From Bifidobacterium primatium (GTDB lineage: Bacteria; Actinomycetota; Actinomycetes; Actinomycetales; Bifidobacteriaceae): DNA of 64,000 nt. The notes below the pieces were generated by a model, which did no database searches, had not been told where the DNA came from, and saw only the letters and a list, made by a program, of their open reading frames with translations. Both the position numbers and the translations under genes were made by a program. The DNA lies in the NCBI RefSeq assembly GCF_002802875.1, contig NZ_PEBI01000002.1, positions 199,353-263,352 on the forward strand. The letters run 5' to 3'. Of the stretch, positions 9,037 through 17,584 are shown piece after piece. Numbering within the stretch: position 1 is the first letter of the stretch; each line of letters begins with the position of its first letter.

Positions 9037-9153
9037 GGGGAAAACCGAATGATGATGGTTTGTTGGCTGCATTTGGATGGATGATGATAATCCAGCCAAA
9101 ACCGACTTGGCTGATTATTCGGCGTATTGGGAAGAAAGTGTGAGCTGGTAATC

Positions 9154-9816
9154 ATGGGTTTCTATCTGCAGGGGCTGACGGTCGGCCTGGCGTATATCGC
9201 GCCGATCGGCATGCAGAATCTGTTCGTCATCAACTCGGCGCTGACCAAGACGCGTCGTCGTGCGCTGATGACCGCGCTCATTGTCATCGTGTTCGATGTG
9301 GCGCTCTCGCTCTCCTGCTTCTTCGGCGTGGGGTCGCTGATGCAGCGCTATGAGTGGCTGCAGCTGGGCGTTCTGGCCATCGGCGGACTGGTGGTGATGC
9401 GCATCGGCGCGGGACTGCTGCGCGCGAGGCCCGAAGCCGACGGCGGCGCGAAGTCGGATGGCCGCGCGGGGTCTTCCGTGAAGCCCGCCACGAAATCCAT
9501 GGCGAAATCCGATGACCTCGGCCACACCATCTCCACGGCATGCGTGGTCACCTGGTGCAATCCGCAGGCCATCATCGACGGCACGCTCATGCTCGGCGCG
9601 TTCAGTGCCACGCTTACCGCAGCGCAGTCCACGCCGTTCATCACCGGCGTCGAGACCGCGTCCGTCGGCTGGTTCATCGGCGTCACGCTGCTCGTCTCCG
9701 CATTCCGCGACCGGTTCAGTCCGAAGGCCATCGGCGTGCTCAACAAGGTGTGCGGCACGGTTATCATCGTCTACGGCCTCAAGCTCCTCGCTGAATTCGC
9801 CATGGCGGTGCTGTAG
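9154..9816 (+). CDS. LysE/ArgO family amino-acid exporter
   Basis: The 220-residue inner-membrane protein opens with GFYLQGLTVGLAYIAPIGMQ, the hallmark of LysE/ArgO exporters, and has about six hydrophobic helices. The helix-3 region contains VVTWCNPQAIIDG. A hydrophilic loop (about residues 98-125) is rich in Lys, Ser and Gly. The family exports basic amino acids. The first in-frame ATG at 9154 was chosen because it gives the conserved N-terminus, although its ribosome site is weak. The divergent MocR regulator probably controls it. Confidence 0.85.
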   Translation: MGFYLQGLTVGLAYIAPIGMQNLFVINSALTKTRRRALMTALIVIVFDVALSLSCFFGVGSLMQRYEWLQLGVLAIGGLVVMRIGAGLLRARPEADGGAKSDGRAGSSVKPATKSMAKSDDLGHTISTACVVTWCNPQAIIDGTLMLGAFSATLTAAQSTPFITGVETASVGWFIGVTLLVSAFRDRFSPKAIGVLNKVCGTVIIVYGLKLLAEFAMAVL

Positions 9817-9880
9817 GATTCGCGGCGGGAAAAATCCGCCCGGAATTTGGAGATAGGCCTCGGCTAGACTGGCCTATGCT

Positions 9881-11518
9881 ATGACTTCATCAACTGAAAC
9901 CCTGAAAACCTTGGATACCCCGACCATGTCCATCGTCCGTCGTCATCGGCCCGAAGTATTGGCCCCGGCCGGCAACCTGCGCGGACTCAAGACCGCCATC
10001 GACTACGGTGCGGACGCCGTCTACTGCGGCGGCAAGGCCTTCGGCATGAGAAGCGCGCCGCGCAACCTCAGCCTCGCCGACTTCGAGGAGGGCGCACGCT
10101 ACGCCCACGCCGTCGGCTCGCGCGTATACGTCACGCTGAACGTGCTGCCGCGCAACGCCGAGGTCGAGGCGATCCGCGACTACATCGGTCAGCTCAAGGA
10201 CACCGGCATCGACGCGCTCATCGTCACCGACATCGGCGTGATGATGATGGCCCATCAGGTCGCGCCCGACCTCGAACTGCACGTCTCCACGCAGGCCGGC
10301 GTCACCAACTACGGCGCCGCGCAGGCGCTCTACGAATTCGGCGCCCGACGCGTCGTGCTCGCCCGCGAGATGGACCTGCAGGCCGTGCGCGACATCCGTG
10401 CCCGCATCCCCGACGACATGGACATCGAATGCTTCGTGCACGGCGCCATGTGCATGGCGTTCTCCGGCCGCTGCCTGTTCTCCAACTACCTCACCGGCCG
10501 CGACGGCAACCACGGCGAATGCGCACAGCCCTGCCGCTGGAAGTACTCCATCGTGGAGGAGAAGCGACCCGGACAGTACTATCCCATCGAGCAGACCGAG
10601 GAGGGCGCATACCTCTTCAACTCGCAGGACATGAACATGCTCGAGCACATCGACGACCTGCTCGACTCCGGCGCCAGCAGTCTGAAGATCGAAGGCCGCT
10701 CCAAGAGCGCCTACTATGTGGCCGCCATGACCAACGCCTACAAGACCGCCGTCAACGAATACATGGTGCAGCGCGGATTCGAGGACGCCGACGGCAACGT
10801 GCTGCGTCCGTTCCGCGACTGCGTGATCCGCCCCGGCGACCCTGACTTCGAACAGGCCGCTGACGACGACATCGAACGCAACGCGGACAAGGCGTTCGCC
10901 GGCATGCCGGGCGAGGCGCCGGTCGAAGGAGGCGACGCCGATGATGCCTCCGCCGTTGTGGAGGACGCCGCCGCCCGTTCCGCCGGCGGCTCGCAGCTCG
11001 ACAACCTGAGCTACCGCGCACGCTCCACCCGCCGCAAGTCCAACACGCGCGAGGAGGTCCTGCCCGAGGGCTGGCACCATGCGAAATGCCGTCCGGCCCC
11101 GCGCGTCGAACTGCCCGAATGGCTGGTCGAAGAGCCGTACAAGGTGGCCCACCGCGACTACTCCACCGGCTTCTACTACCCCGAACAGAAGGTGACGCAG
11201 AACACCGACCGGTCCGCATACTTCCGCGACTGGCTCGTCGTGGGCGAGGTGCTCGGCTGGAACGCCGAACGCGGCGGCCGCGTGACCATCATGGCCCGCA
11301 ACAAGATAGAACCCGGCCAGCTCGTCGAATTCGTACTGCCCGGCGAGGCCCCGCTCGCCTACACCGTGCCCGACGACGGGCTGGAGGACGCCGACGGCGT
11401 GCCCGTCGCCGCCATCAACCATCCGGCGCGCGTGTTCTCCCTGCCCTGCCCGCATGAGGTGCCGCTCAACGCCGCCATGCGCTCACGCACCAAGAAGCCA
11501 ACCCTCAAAGCCGCCTAA
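9881..11518 (+). CDS. Peptidase U32 family protein (RNA hydroxylation type, TrhP/RlhA-like)
   Basis: The 545-residue product starts its conserved core at RPEVLAPAGNLRGLKTAIDYG and carries the U32 signature around residues 183-208 (IECFVHGAMCMAF, then a run with several Cys and ECAQPCRW). Proteins of this family were first called collagenases, but characterised members (TrhP, RlhA) hydroxylate tRNA or 23S rRNA, so a protease label would mislead. An acidic, Ala-rich stretch (about 325-365) is an insertion before the C-terminal domain. No ribosome site precedes the ATG, so a leaderless mRNA is possible. It is followed 12 bases later by the laccase-domain gene. Confidence 0.82.
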   Translation: MTSSTETLKTLDTPTMSIVRRHRPEVLAPAGNLRGLKTAIDYGADAVYCGGKAFGMRSAPRNLSLADFEEGARYAHAVGSRVYVTLNVLPRNAEVEAIRDYIGQLKDTGIDALIVTDIGVMMMAHQVAPDLELHVSTQAGVTNYGAAQALYEFGARRVVLAREMDLQAVRDIRARIPDDMDIECFVHGAMCMAFSGRCLFSNYLTGRDGNHGECAQPCRWKYSIVEEKRPGQYYPIEQTEEGAYLFNSQDMNMLEHIDDLLDSGASSLKIEGRSKSAYYVAAMTNAYKTAVNEYMVQRGFEDADGNVLRPFRDCVIRPGDPDFEQAADDDIERNADKAFAGMPGEAPVEGGDADDASAVVEDAAARSAGGSQLDNLSYRARSTRRKSNTREEVLPEGWHHAKCRPAPRVELPEWLVEEPYKVAHRDYSTGFYYPEQKVTQNTDRSAYFRDWLVVGEVLGWNAERGGRVTIMARNKIEPGQLVEFVLPGEAPLAYTVPDDGLEDADGVPVAAINHPARVFSLPCPHEVPLNAAMRSRTKKPTLKAA

Positions 11519-11530
11519 AGGAAGGCAATC

Positions 11531-12565
11531 ATGACCAACTCAAACCAGAATCCCAGCGCCAATCCGCTGAACAACCCGAACCCCGACGACCCCAACGCCA
11601 AGATCCTCGACAGCAACACGCTGCCCACCCACTACGACGACGGCCGGCCCGTGCCCGTCACCATCCCGATCCCGCTCGCCCCCGGCGTCAAGGTCGTCTA
11701 CACCACGCGCCTCGGCGGCATCTCCACCGGCGACTACGCGGCATTGAACCTCGGCGGTCGCGGCGGTGACGACCCGGCCGCCATCGAATCCAACCGCGAG
11801 GCGCTCGCCGGCGAGATCCATGCGAAGCTTTCGCTGGTCGGTCAGGTACATTCCGCCGTGGCCGTGGATGTCGACGACCTGTACCGGGAGAACGCGCCCT
11901 ACGGCTTCGACGCCTCCGGCACGCAGCTGGGCGAGGAGCGCGAATCACAGCGCATCGAGGCCGACGGCCAGGTGACGTCGCGCACCGGCATTGCCCTCGG
12001 CATGTTCGCCGCCGACTGCCTGCCCGTGCTGTTCGCCGACCCGACCACCGGCATCATCGGCGCCGCCCACTGCGGCCGACGTGGCCTCCAGCGCGGGGTC
12101 ATCGGCGAGACCGTCGACCTGATGGTCAAGAAGGGCGCCAAGCGCGACGAGATCGTCGCCACGCTCGGCCCGCGCATCTGCGGCGAATGCTACGAGGTGG
12201 GCGACGAGGTGGCCGACGACTTCCAGAAGCGCTTCCCCCTCACCAAGACCAAGTCCCGCTTCGGCGGCGCCGGCATCGACATCGCCGAGGCCGCGATGAT
12301 CGACCTCGCCTTCGCTGGCGTGCATCACACGGTCGACTCCATGCCGCGCGTCAACGCCGCCACCAAGTACCTCGCCGACGACGAGGAGCTCAAGGCCCTG
12401 TGCAGGTCCGACAACGAGGGCGACCCCGAACTGCATGAGCGTCTCGGCAACGTGCGCCACAGCCTGTGCACGCTCGAGAACCCGCTGTGGTTCTCGCACC
12501 GCCGCGCCACGCTCGCCGGCAAGACCCACGAAGGCCGACTCCTCGCCCTCGTCGTACGCGAGTAG
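11531..12565 (+). CDS. pgeF: Laccase-domain (YfiH-type) peptidoglycan editing factor PgeF
   Basis: The 344-residue product has the DUF152/YfiH fold. Key segments are TTRLGGISTGDYAALNLGG, the Cys loop AADCLPVLFADP, AAHCGRRGLQRGV and LGPRICGECYEVG; the Cys and His residues in these loops form the zinc site. Known members hydrolyse incorrectly incorporated residues in peptidoglycan precursors; older annotation calls them polyphenol oxidases. The first 35 residues are Asn/Pro-rich and likely disordered. AAGGAAGG lies just before the start, and the gene follows the U32 gene closely, so the two probably form an operon. Confidence 0.82.
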   Translation: MTNSNQNPSANPLNNPNPDDPNAKILDSNTLPTHYDDGRPVPVTIPIPLAPGVKVVYTTRLGGISTGDYAALNLGGRGGDDPAAIESNREALAGEIHAKLSLVGQVHSAVAVDVDDLYRENAPYGFDASGTQLGEERESQRIEADGQVTSRTGIALGMFAADCLPVLFADPTTGIIGAAHCGRRGLQRGVIGETVDLMVKKGAKRDEIVATLGPRICGECYEVGDEVADDFQKRFPLTKTKSRFGGAGIDIAEAAMIDLAFAGVHHTVDSMPRVNAATKYLADDEELKALCRSDNEGDPELHERLGNVRHSLCTLENPLWFSHRRATLAGKTHEGRLLALVVRE

Positions 12566-12620
12566 GGGAGCGTGAGGCGGCGGCCGATGGCCGCGCCGTG
12601 CCCGGCCTTGTCGCACGCGT

Positions 12621-12744
12621 TCACTCACCACAATCCGCCATGAACTTTGTCACTCACCGAAATCCGCCACGGCACGCCGACGGTTCCGTCATTTCGTGGC
12701 GGAAAACAGTGAGCAACCGGCCAAGTGGCGGATTCGGTGAGTAA
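12621..12744. repeat. Mirror-symmetric intergenic repeat, four copies of TCACTCACC-N-CCGCCA
   Basis: Two forward copies begin at 12621 and 12650 (tcactcaccacaatccgcca, tcactcaccgaaatccgcca). Two reverse copies begin at 12697 and 12726 (tggcggaaaacagtgag, tggcggattcggtgag). Spacing is 29 bases on both sides, so the block could fold into a large cruciform. It fills most of the gap between pgeF and the ispD-like gene. No reading frame explains it. Confidence 0.7.
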
Positions 12745-12845
12745 ACAGGCCCCGTCGCTGACGCCGGCCGCGCCAGTTGCATATTCGGTGCAGAATTTCG
12801 GGCGGCGGCGCCGGCGGGTTGCCGTGCTGGCTTACGGTTGGGGGC

Positions 12846-13670
12846 ATGTGTGAGAAGAGCAGTGTTTCCCCGTCCTCCGTTCCCGTGGTCGCCGTGGTGC
12901 TGGCCGCAGGGTTCGGCACCCGCTTCGACCCCGACAACCCCAAGCAGCTGGTGTCGGTCGGCGGCAAGGAGATCGTCGTCTGGTCCATCGAGGCGTTCGA
13001 GAAGAATCCGCGCGTGACCGACATCATCGTGGTGGTCAACGCGCAGGTGGGCGACGAGGTGGAGCGGCTCATCGACGCCAACGGCTTCGGCAAGGTGCGC
13101 GCGGTCATCCCCGGCGGTGCCGAGCGTTCCGACAGCACGCAGAACGCGCTGCAGATGCTCGCCGACGCCGGCATCCCCGGCGAGGCGAAGGTGCTGATCC
13201 ACGACGCCGTCCGCCCGTTCGTCGAACAGCATTCCATCAACGGCTGCATCGACGCGCTCGACGAGTTCGAGGCCGCCACCGTGGCCGTGGCGTCCACCGA
13301 CACCGTGCTACTCACCGAGGATCTCGGCGATCGCAAGGTCATCCGCACGGTGCCCGACCGTCCGAACACGTTCCGCGCGCAGACGCCTCAGGCGTTCCGT
13401 TTCGCCACGATCCGCAAGGCATACGCCCAGGCCGACAGCGACCCCGACTTCCATCCGACCGACGACACCCGCGTGGTCGTGGACTACCTGCCCGACACCC
13501 CGGTCGCCATCGTCGCCGGAACCGAGACGAACCTGAAGATCACGACGCTGGCCGACATCCCCGTCGCCGAGAACATCGCCGAGACGATCTCCGGACCGCG
13601 AACCCGCGAGGAGGCCAAGGTCCGCATGCACGCCGTGTTCGCCGACGCCTTCAAGCAGATGCGTCGCTGA
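12846..13670 (+). CDS. ispD: IspD/TarI family cytidylyltransferase
   Basis: The 274-residue protein is a nucleotidyltransferase that attaches CMP to a polyol phosphate. The CTP loop LAAGFGTRFDPDNPKQ (about 19-34) and the TPQAFRF and TNLKITTLADI segments are family signatures. IspD makes CDP-methylerythritol for isoprenoids; TarI makes CDP-ribitol for teichoic acids, and the two are hard to separate by eye. TDDTR in place of the usual IspD TDEAS motif, together with the mevalonate pathway typical of bifidobacteria, keeps TarI open. The start at 12846 gives a short leader before the core. The ispD symbol is therefore provisional. Confidence 0.7.
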   Translation: MCEKSSVSPSSVPVVAVVLAAGFGTRFDPDNPKQLVSVGGKEIVVWSIEAFEKNPRVTDIIVVVNAQVGDEVERLIDANGFGKVRAVIPGGAERSDSTQNALQMLADAGIPGEAKVLIHDAVRPFVEQHSINGCIDALDEFEAATVAVASTDTVLLTEDLGDRKVIRTVPDRPNTFRAQTPQAFRFATIRKAYAQADSDPDFHPTDDTRVVVDYLPDTPVAIVAGTETNLKITTLADIPVAENIAETISGPRTREEAKVRMHAVFADAFKQMRR

Positions 13671-13706
13671 CCGGTCGTCGGCCGTGTCTGCGGCTACACT
13701 GAAACC

Positions 13707-14372
13707 ATGCAGCAGTTCAACGTCGTCATTTCCGGATTCGACCATTACGAAGGCATCGACCTCAACCCTTCCGCCGAGGTGAGTGAGACGCTCTCCTCGC
13801 GCGGTGTGGCCGGGGCTCCCGAAGGCGCCGACATACAGGTGACCTCGGTGCTGCTGCCGTTGAGCTTCCAGAACGCGTGGCCGAAACTGCACGAGACCAT
13901 CGAGGCGGTGCATCCCGACGTGGTCATCGCCACGGGGCTCAAGACCCATGCGCATTCGGTGGCGTTGGAGCGCTGCGCCACGAATCTCATCGACGCCTCG
14001 CGCCCGGACGCCGACAACGTGCAGCCGCGTCGCACGCCCATCGAGCCGGACGGTCCGGCCGCATACTGGACGCGTCTGCCGCTGCGTGCGATTCTGCATG
14101 ACTTCACCGAGCAGAACATCCCCGCCACGCTGAGCTCCGACGCCGGCACGTTCGTGTGCAATTCGCTGTTCTATCAGCTGCTGCACTGGAACGCGCAGCA
14201 GGCGCGCACGCTGTCGGGCTTCCTGAGCTTCCCCAAGGTGGGCGACGGCGGCCTGTACGGTTCGGGACTGTCGCTCGACCAGATGGTCGCCGCCGCGGAG
14301 GACGCGGTGCGGGCCACCGTCGGCTACGCCATGCAGCCGTTCTCCGACGAGATCTACGCGGACGAGATCTAG
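13707..14372 (+). CDS. pcp: Pyroglutamyl-peptidase I family protein, catalytic His not found
   Basis: The 221-residue product matches peptidase family C15 in length and order of motifs. E88 (VALERCATN) and C151 (SDAGTFVCNSLFY) align with the catalytic Glu and Cys. The third catalytic residue, His in the usual GFIHVP, is replaced by Ser174 in GFLSFPKV. Loss of the triad His would normally abolish N-terminal pyroglutamate removal, so this may be inactive or have a different chemistry. The gene follows the ispD-like gene by 36 bases and ends at a strong hairpin. Confidence 0.72.
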   Translation: MQQFNVVISGFDHYEGIDLNPSAEVSETLSSRGVAGAPEGADIQVTSVLLPLSFQNAWPKLHETIEAVHPDVVIATGLKTHAHSVALERCATNLIDASRPDADNVQPRRTPIEPDGPAAYWTRLPLRAILHDFTEQNIPATLSSDAGTFVCNSLFYQLLHWNAQQARTLSGFLSFPKVGDGGLYGSGLSLDQMVAAAEDAVRATVGYAMQPFSDEIYADEI

Positions 14373-14424
14373 ACGTCGCCGACTTGGACATCCAATACAC
14401 CGGTATTCGACTGTCCCATATATG

Positions 14425-14458
14425 AAAACCACTTTCGCAAGCCGTTTGCGGAAGTGGT
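14425..14458 (+). terminator. Terminator hairpin after pcp
   Basis: ACCACTTTCGCAA pairs with TTTGCGGAAGTGGT around a GCCG loop, with one mismatch. It separates pcp from the coiled-coil gene. Confidence 0.7.
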
Positions 14459-14607
14459 CGTTCGAACATCCTGTGTCAAGTGTGTGACATCTGTGGCAAG
14501 GCGGCGCGCCGACCCTGTGCGGGCCTTTCGACTGCGCTAAAGTTCCTACCAGTCGGGGGAGTGCACCCCGTATAGGCAATCTCGGATTGTGTGAGGCAGG
14601 AGTCGTT

Positions 14608-16257
14608 ATGGCAGAGAATTTCCCCGTGGTGTTGCGAGGATATGACAAGGAGCATGTCGATCAGGCCATGGCCAACATGCGCGAGAACCAGGAGCGCATG
14701 CGTGAGCAGATCAAGGCCTATGACCAGCGCATTCTGAAGCTCGAGGCCGAGCTTCAGGAGGAGAAGGCGCGCAAGACCGCGCCGCAGAAGAACTCCTTCG
14801 CCTCCCTCGGCGCCTCCGCCCAGCAGCTGCTCGCCTCCGCCGAACAGACGAGCCGCGAGCTGCTCGACCGTGCCAAGCAGGACGCCGCCCGCATTCGCAA
14901 GACCGCCCAGGAGAAGGCGGACACCATCCTCAACAACGCCTCCATCGATGCGACGCAGGTGCACGACGACGCCCAGTCCGAGGCCGCGTCCATGGTGTCG
15001 AAGGCGCGCACCGAGGCCAACACCATTCTTTCCTCCGCCCAGCAGACCGCCCAGCAGCTCAAGGCCGTGGCCGAGAAGCAGGCCAAGGAGCAGCGCGATA
15101 CGCTGCAGCTCGAGCTGGCCACGAAGCGCGGCGATCAGGAGAAGGCGCTGGAGGCCCAGAAGTCGTCGCATGAGCGCGAGATGGCCGAGCAGCGCACGAA
15201 GCTCACGCAGGAGATCGCCAGCCAGCGCCAGGCCGCCGACGAGGAGATCGCCCGCAAGAAGAGCGAATCCGACGACCGCATCCAGAAGGCCCTCGACCAG
15301 GCCAACGACCGTCTCAACGACGTGCGCGACCAGGTGAACAAGATGCTTTCCGACGCGAAGCGCCAGGCCGGCGACATCATCGAGAAGGCTCAGGCCAACG
15401 CCCGTCGACTCACGGACTCCGCCGAGGTGGAGCGCTCCGAGCGCATGGCCAAGGTGGCCGCCGAGGTCGAGCAGATTCGCAAGGACATCGCCGCCCAGCA
15501 GGACGACGCCACCGCGAAGGTGAACGAGGTGCTCGCGAACATCAAGGAGCGTAGCGCCCAGGCGCAGCAGGAGTCCGACGAGCTGCTTTCCCAGGCCCGC
15601 ACAGCCCGCGCCGATGCCGACGCCTACGCCGTGCAGAAGCGTCAGGAGGCCGACAAGCAGAGCAAGGACATGATCGAGGAGGCCTCCCGCAAGGCCGACG
15701 ACCAGATCGAGCAGCGCCGCCAGGCCGCGCAGAAGGAGATCCAGGGTCTGCAGGACCACATCACCGCGCTGCAGGCCCGCGAGGCCTCCATCACCGCGCG
15801 TGTGGACGAGCTGCGTTCCATCTTCTCCAACGCGTTCGGCTTCGGCGGCAACGGCCATGTGGATGGCAACAAGTCGGCCGACGTGCCGTCCATCGCCGCC
15901 CCGGTTGCCGCCAAGGCCGAGAAGGACGAGGCCCCGGACGTGCCGGTGGCCAACGCCGTGGCCTCCGCTCCGGAGCCGCTGCCCGCCCATGACGTGGATG
16001 AGACGACCGGCCCGGTGGCCGTGGACGCCGCTGAAGAGCCGGCCGCAGCCGATATCCCCGCCGCGGTGAATGAGACTCCGGCCGAACCTGCGGCGCCGGT
16101 GCAGGAATCCCCGGCCCCGTCGGTCTCCTCCGTGCAGCACGCCCCGCTCGTCGACATCGCCGAGACCATCGCCGTGCCGAAGCAGGATCCGCTGCCGGCC
16201 CCCGCGCAGATGCCGCCGTCGATCGAACCCCAGCACAAGGAGCAGCACCATGCCTGA
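14608..16257 (+). CDS. DivIVA-like coiled-coil protein
   Basis: The 549-residue product begins with a DivIVA-like segment (FPVVLRGYDKEHVDQAMA), followed by a very long heptad-rich coiled coil (about residues 30-415, rich in Ala, Gln, Glu and Lys) and an Ala/Pro/Val-rich tail (about 430-549) that is probably disordered. DivIVA proteins bind curved membrane at poles or septa and organise wall growth in actinobacteria. This one is about twice the length of a typical Wag31, so it may be a polar scaffold related to Scy or FilP rather than Wag31. The start at 14608 follows GGCAGGA. Its end overlaps the start of pepC by 8 bases. Confidence 0.7.
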   Translation: MAENFPVVLRGYDKEHVDQAMANMRENQERMREQIKAYDQRILKLEAELQEEKARKTAPQKNSFASLGASAQQLLASAEQTSRELLDRAKQDAARIRKTAQEKADTILNNASIDATQVHDDAQSEAASMVSKARTEANTILSSAQQTAQQLKAVAEKQAKEQRDTLQLELATKRGDQEKALEAQKSSHEREMAEQRTKLTQEIASQRQAADEEIARKKSESDDRIQKALDQANDRLNDVRDQVNKMLSDAKRQAGDIIEKAQANARRLTDSAEVERSERMAKVAAEVEQIRKDIAAQQDDATAKVNEVLANIKERSAQAQQESDELLSQARTARADADAYAVQKRQEADKQSKDMIEEASRKADDQIEQRRQAAQKEIQGLQDHITALQAREASITARVDELRSIFSNAFGFGGNGHVDGNKSADVPSIAAPVAAKAEKDEAPDVPVANAVASAPEPLPAHDVDETTGPVAVDAAEEPAAADIPAAVNETPAEPAAPVQESPAPSVSSVQHAPLVDIAETIAVPKQDPLPAPAQMPPSIEPQHKEQHHA

Positions 16258-17584
16258 TTTCATGTCGCTTTCCGAAGACCGCCTCGCCGGACTGTGCGAG
16301 CGCTTCGACGCCCGCGAGGCCAACCGCATCGCCATGAACGCGGTCACCGATTCCGGCATCGACAAGGTGGCCCGCAACTTCGACCGCGCCCGTTCGCTGC
16401 AGCGTCGCTTCTCGACGACCGTCGACAACGGCAAGGTCACCTCGCAGGCCCGATCCGGTCGTTGCTGGCTGTTCAGCTCGCTGAACGTGGCCCGATTCGT
16501 GGCCAAGAAGAACCTCGGCGTCAAGGACTTCGAGTTCTCGCAGAGCTATGCCATGTACTACGACAAGCTCGAGCGCGTGAACTACTTCATGCAGGACGTG
16601 GCGGCCCTTGTCGCCGCCGGTGAATCCGAGGATTCGCGTCTGGTGCAGCATCTGCTGCACGACGTGATGGGCGATGGCGGCCAGTGGACCATGGCGCTGA
16701 ACGTCTATACGAAGTACGGCGCCGTGCCGAAGGACCTGTTCCCCGAAACCGCGTCGAGCCAGAATACCGGCCAGATGAACGTGAACCTGCGTCATGTGCT
16801 GCGTCGCGCCGTCGCACGCCTGTATGAGGGGGCGGATGCCGCGGCCACGATCGAGGAGACGCTGGCGGCCGCGCACCGCATCCTCACCATCCATCTGGGC
16901 ACCCCGCCGACGAGCTTCGACTGGGAGTGGACCGACGACGAGGGCGGTTTCCATCGCGTCGGCGAGATCACGCCGGTCGAGTTCTGGAACCGATATGTCG
17001 ATGCCGGACTCGAGGACTACGTGTGCCTGGTCGACGACCCGCGTGCGGAGCATCCGAAGGGCCGTAAGATCGCCATCGAGCATCTGGGCAACGTGGTCGG
17101 TGGCGCACCCACCGAATACCTCAACGTTCCGGTCGATTTCATGAAGGACTGCGCCCGCCGCATCATGGAGGAACAGGGCATCCCCGTGTGGTTCGGTGCC
17201 GACTGCCATCCGATGATGGATCGCACGAACGGTGCGTGGGCCACCGACCTGTTCGAATACGACCGCGTGTATGACGTCGACTTCGACATGGACAAGGAGG
17301 AACGTGTGCGCTTCGCCGATTCCGCGATGAACCACGCCATGGCGTTCGTGGGCGTCGACGTGGCCGACGACGGCAGGACGACGCGTCGTTGGCGCGTGGA
17401 GAATTCGTGGGGCGACAAGATCGCCGACAAGGGCTACTTCACGATGAGCGACGACTGGTTCAGCGAGTTCGTCTACGAGGTCGCCGTCCCCAGGTCCTAC
17501 CTGCCCAAGGAGTATCAGGACGCCCTGACCCAGCCCGCCATCCCCCTCCCCGCCTGGGATCCAATGGGCGCTTTGGCCAAGTAG
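16250..17584 (+). CDS. pepC: Aminopeptidase C (bleomycin-hydrolase family C1B)
   Basis: The 444-residue cytosolic cysteine aminopeptidase has the papain-type triad in order: C72 (SGRCWLFSSLN), H362 (MNHAMAFVGVD) and N385 (RVENSWGDK). Length fits the bacterial PepC/bleomycin hydrolase family, which forms hexamers and trims peptides from the N-terminus. The ATG at 16250 overlaps the coiled-coil gene, suggesting translational coupling. The C-terminus (ALAK) and stop codon lie inside the first copy of the hairpin repeat that follows. Confidence 0.93.
   Translation: MPDFMSLSEDRLAGLCERFDAREANRIAMNAVTDSGIDKVARNFDRARSLQRRFSTTVDNGKVTSQARSGRCWLFSSLNVARFVAKKNLGVKDFEFSQSYAMYYDKLERVNYFMQDVAALVAAGESEDSRLVQHLLHDVMGDGGQWTMALNVYTKYGAVPKDLFPETASSQNTGQMNVNLRHVLRRAVARLYEGADAAATIEETLAAAHRILTIHLGTPPTSFDWEWTDDEGGFHRVGEITPVEFWNRYVDAGLEDYVCLVDDPRAEHPKGRKIAIEHLGNVVGGAPTEYLNVPVDFMKDCARRIMEEQGIPVWFGADCHPMMDRTNGAWATDLFEYDRVYDVDFDMDKEERVRFADSAMNHAMAFVGVDVADDGRTTRRWRVENSWGDKIADKGYFTMSDDWFSEFVYEVAVPRSYLPKEYQDALTQPAIPLPAWDPMGALAK

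Noticed and set aside
9881-11518. Collagenase/protease function for the U32 protein
   Set aside because: Characterised members with this Cys-rich signature modify RNA; no protease evidence is visible.
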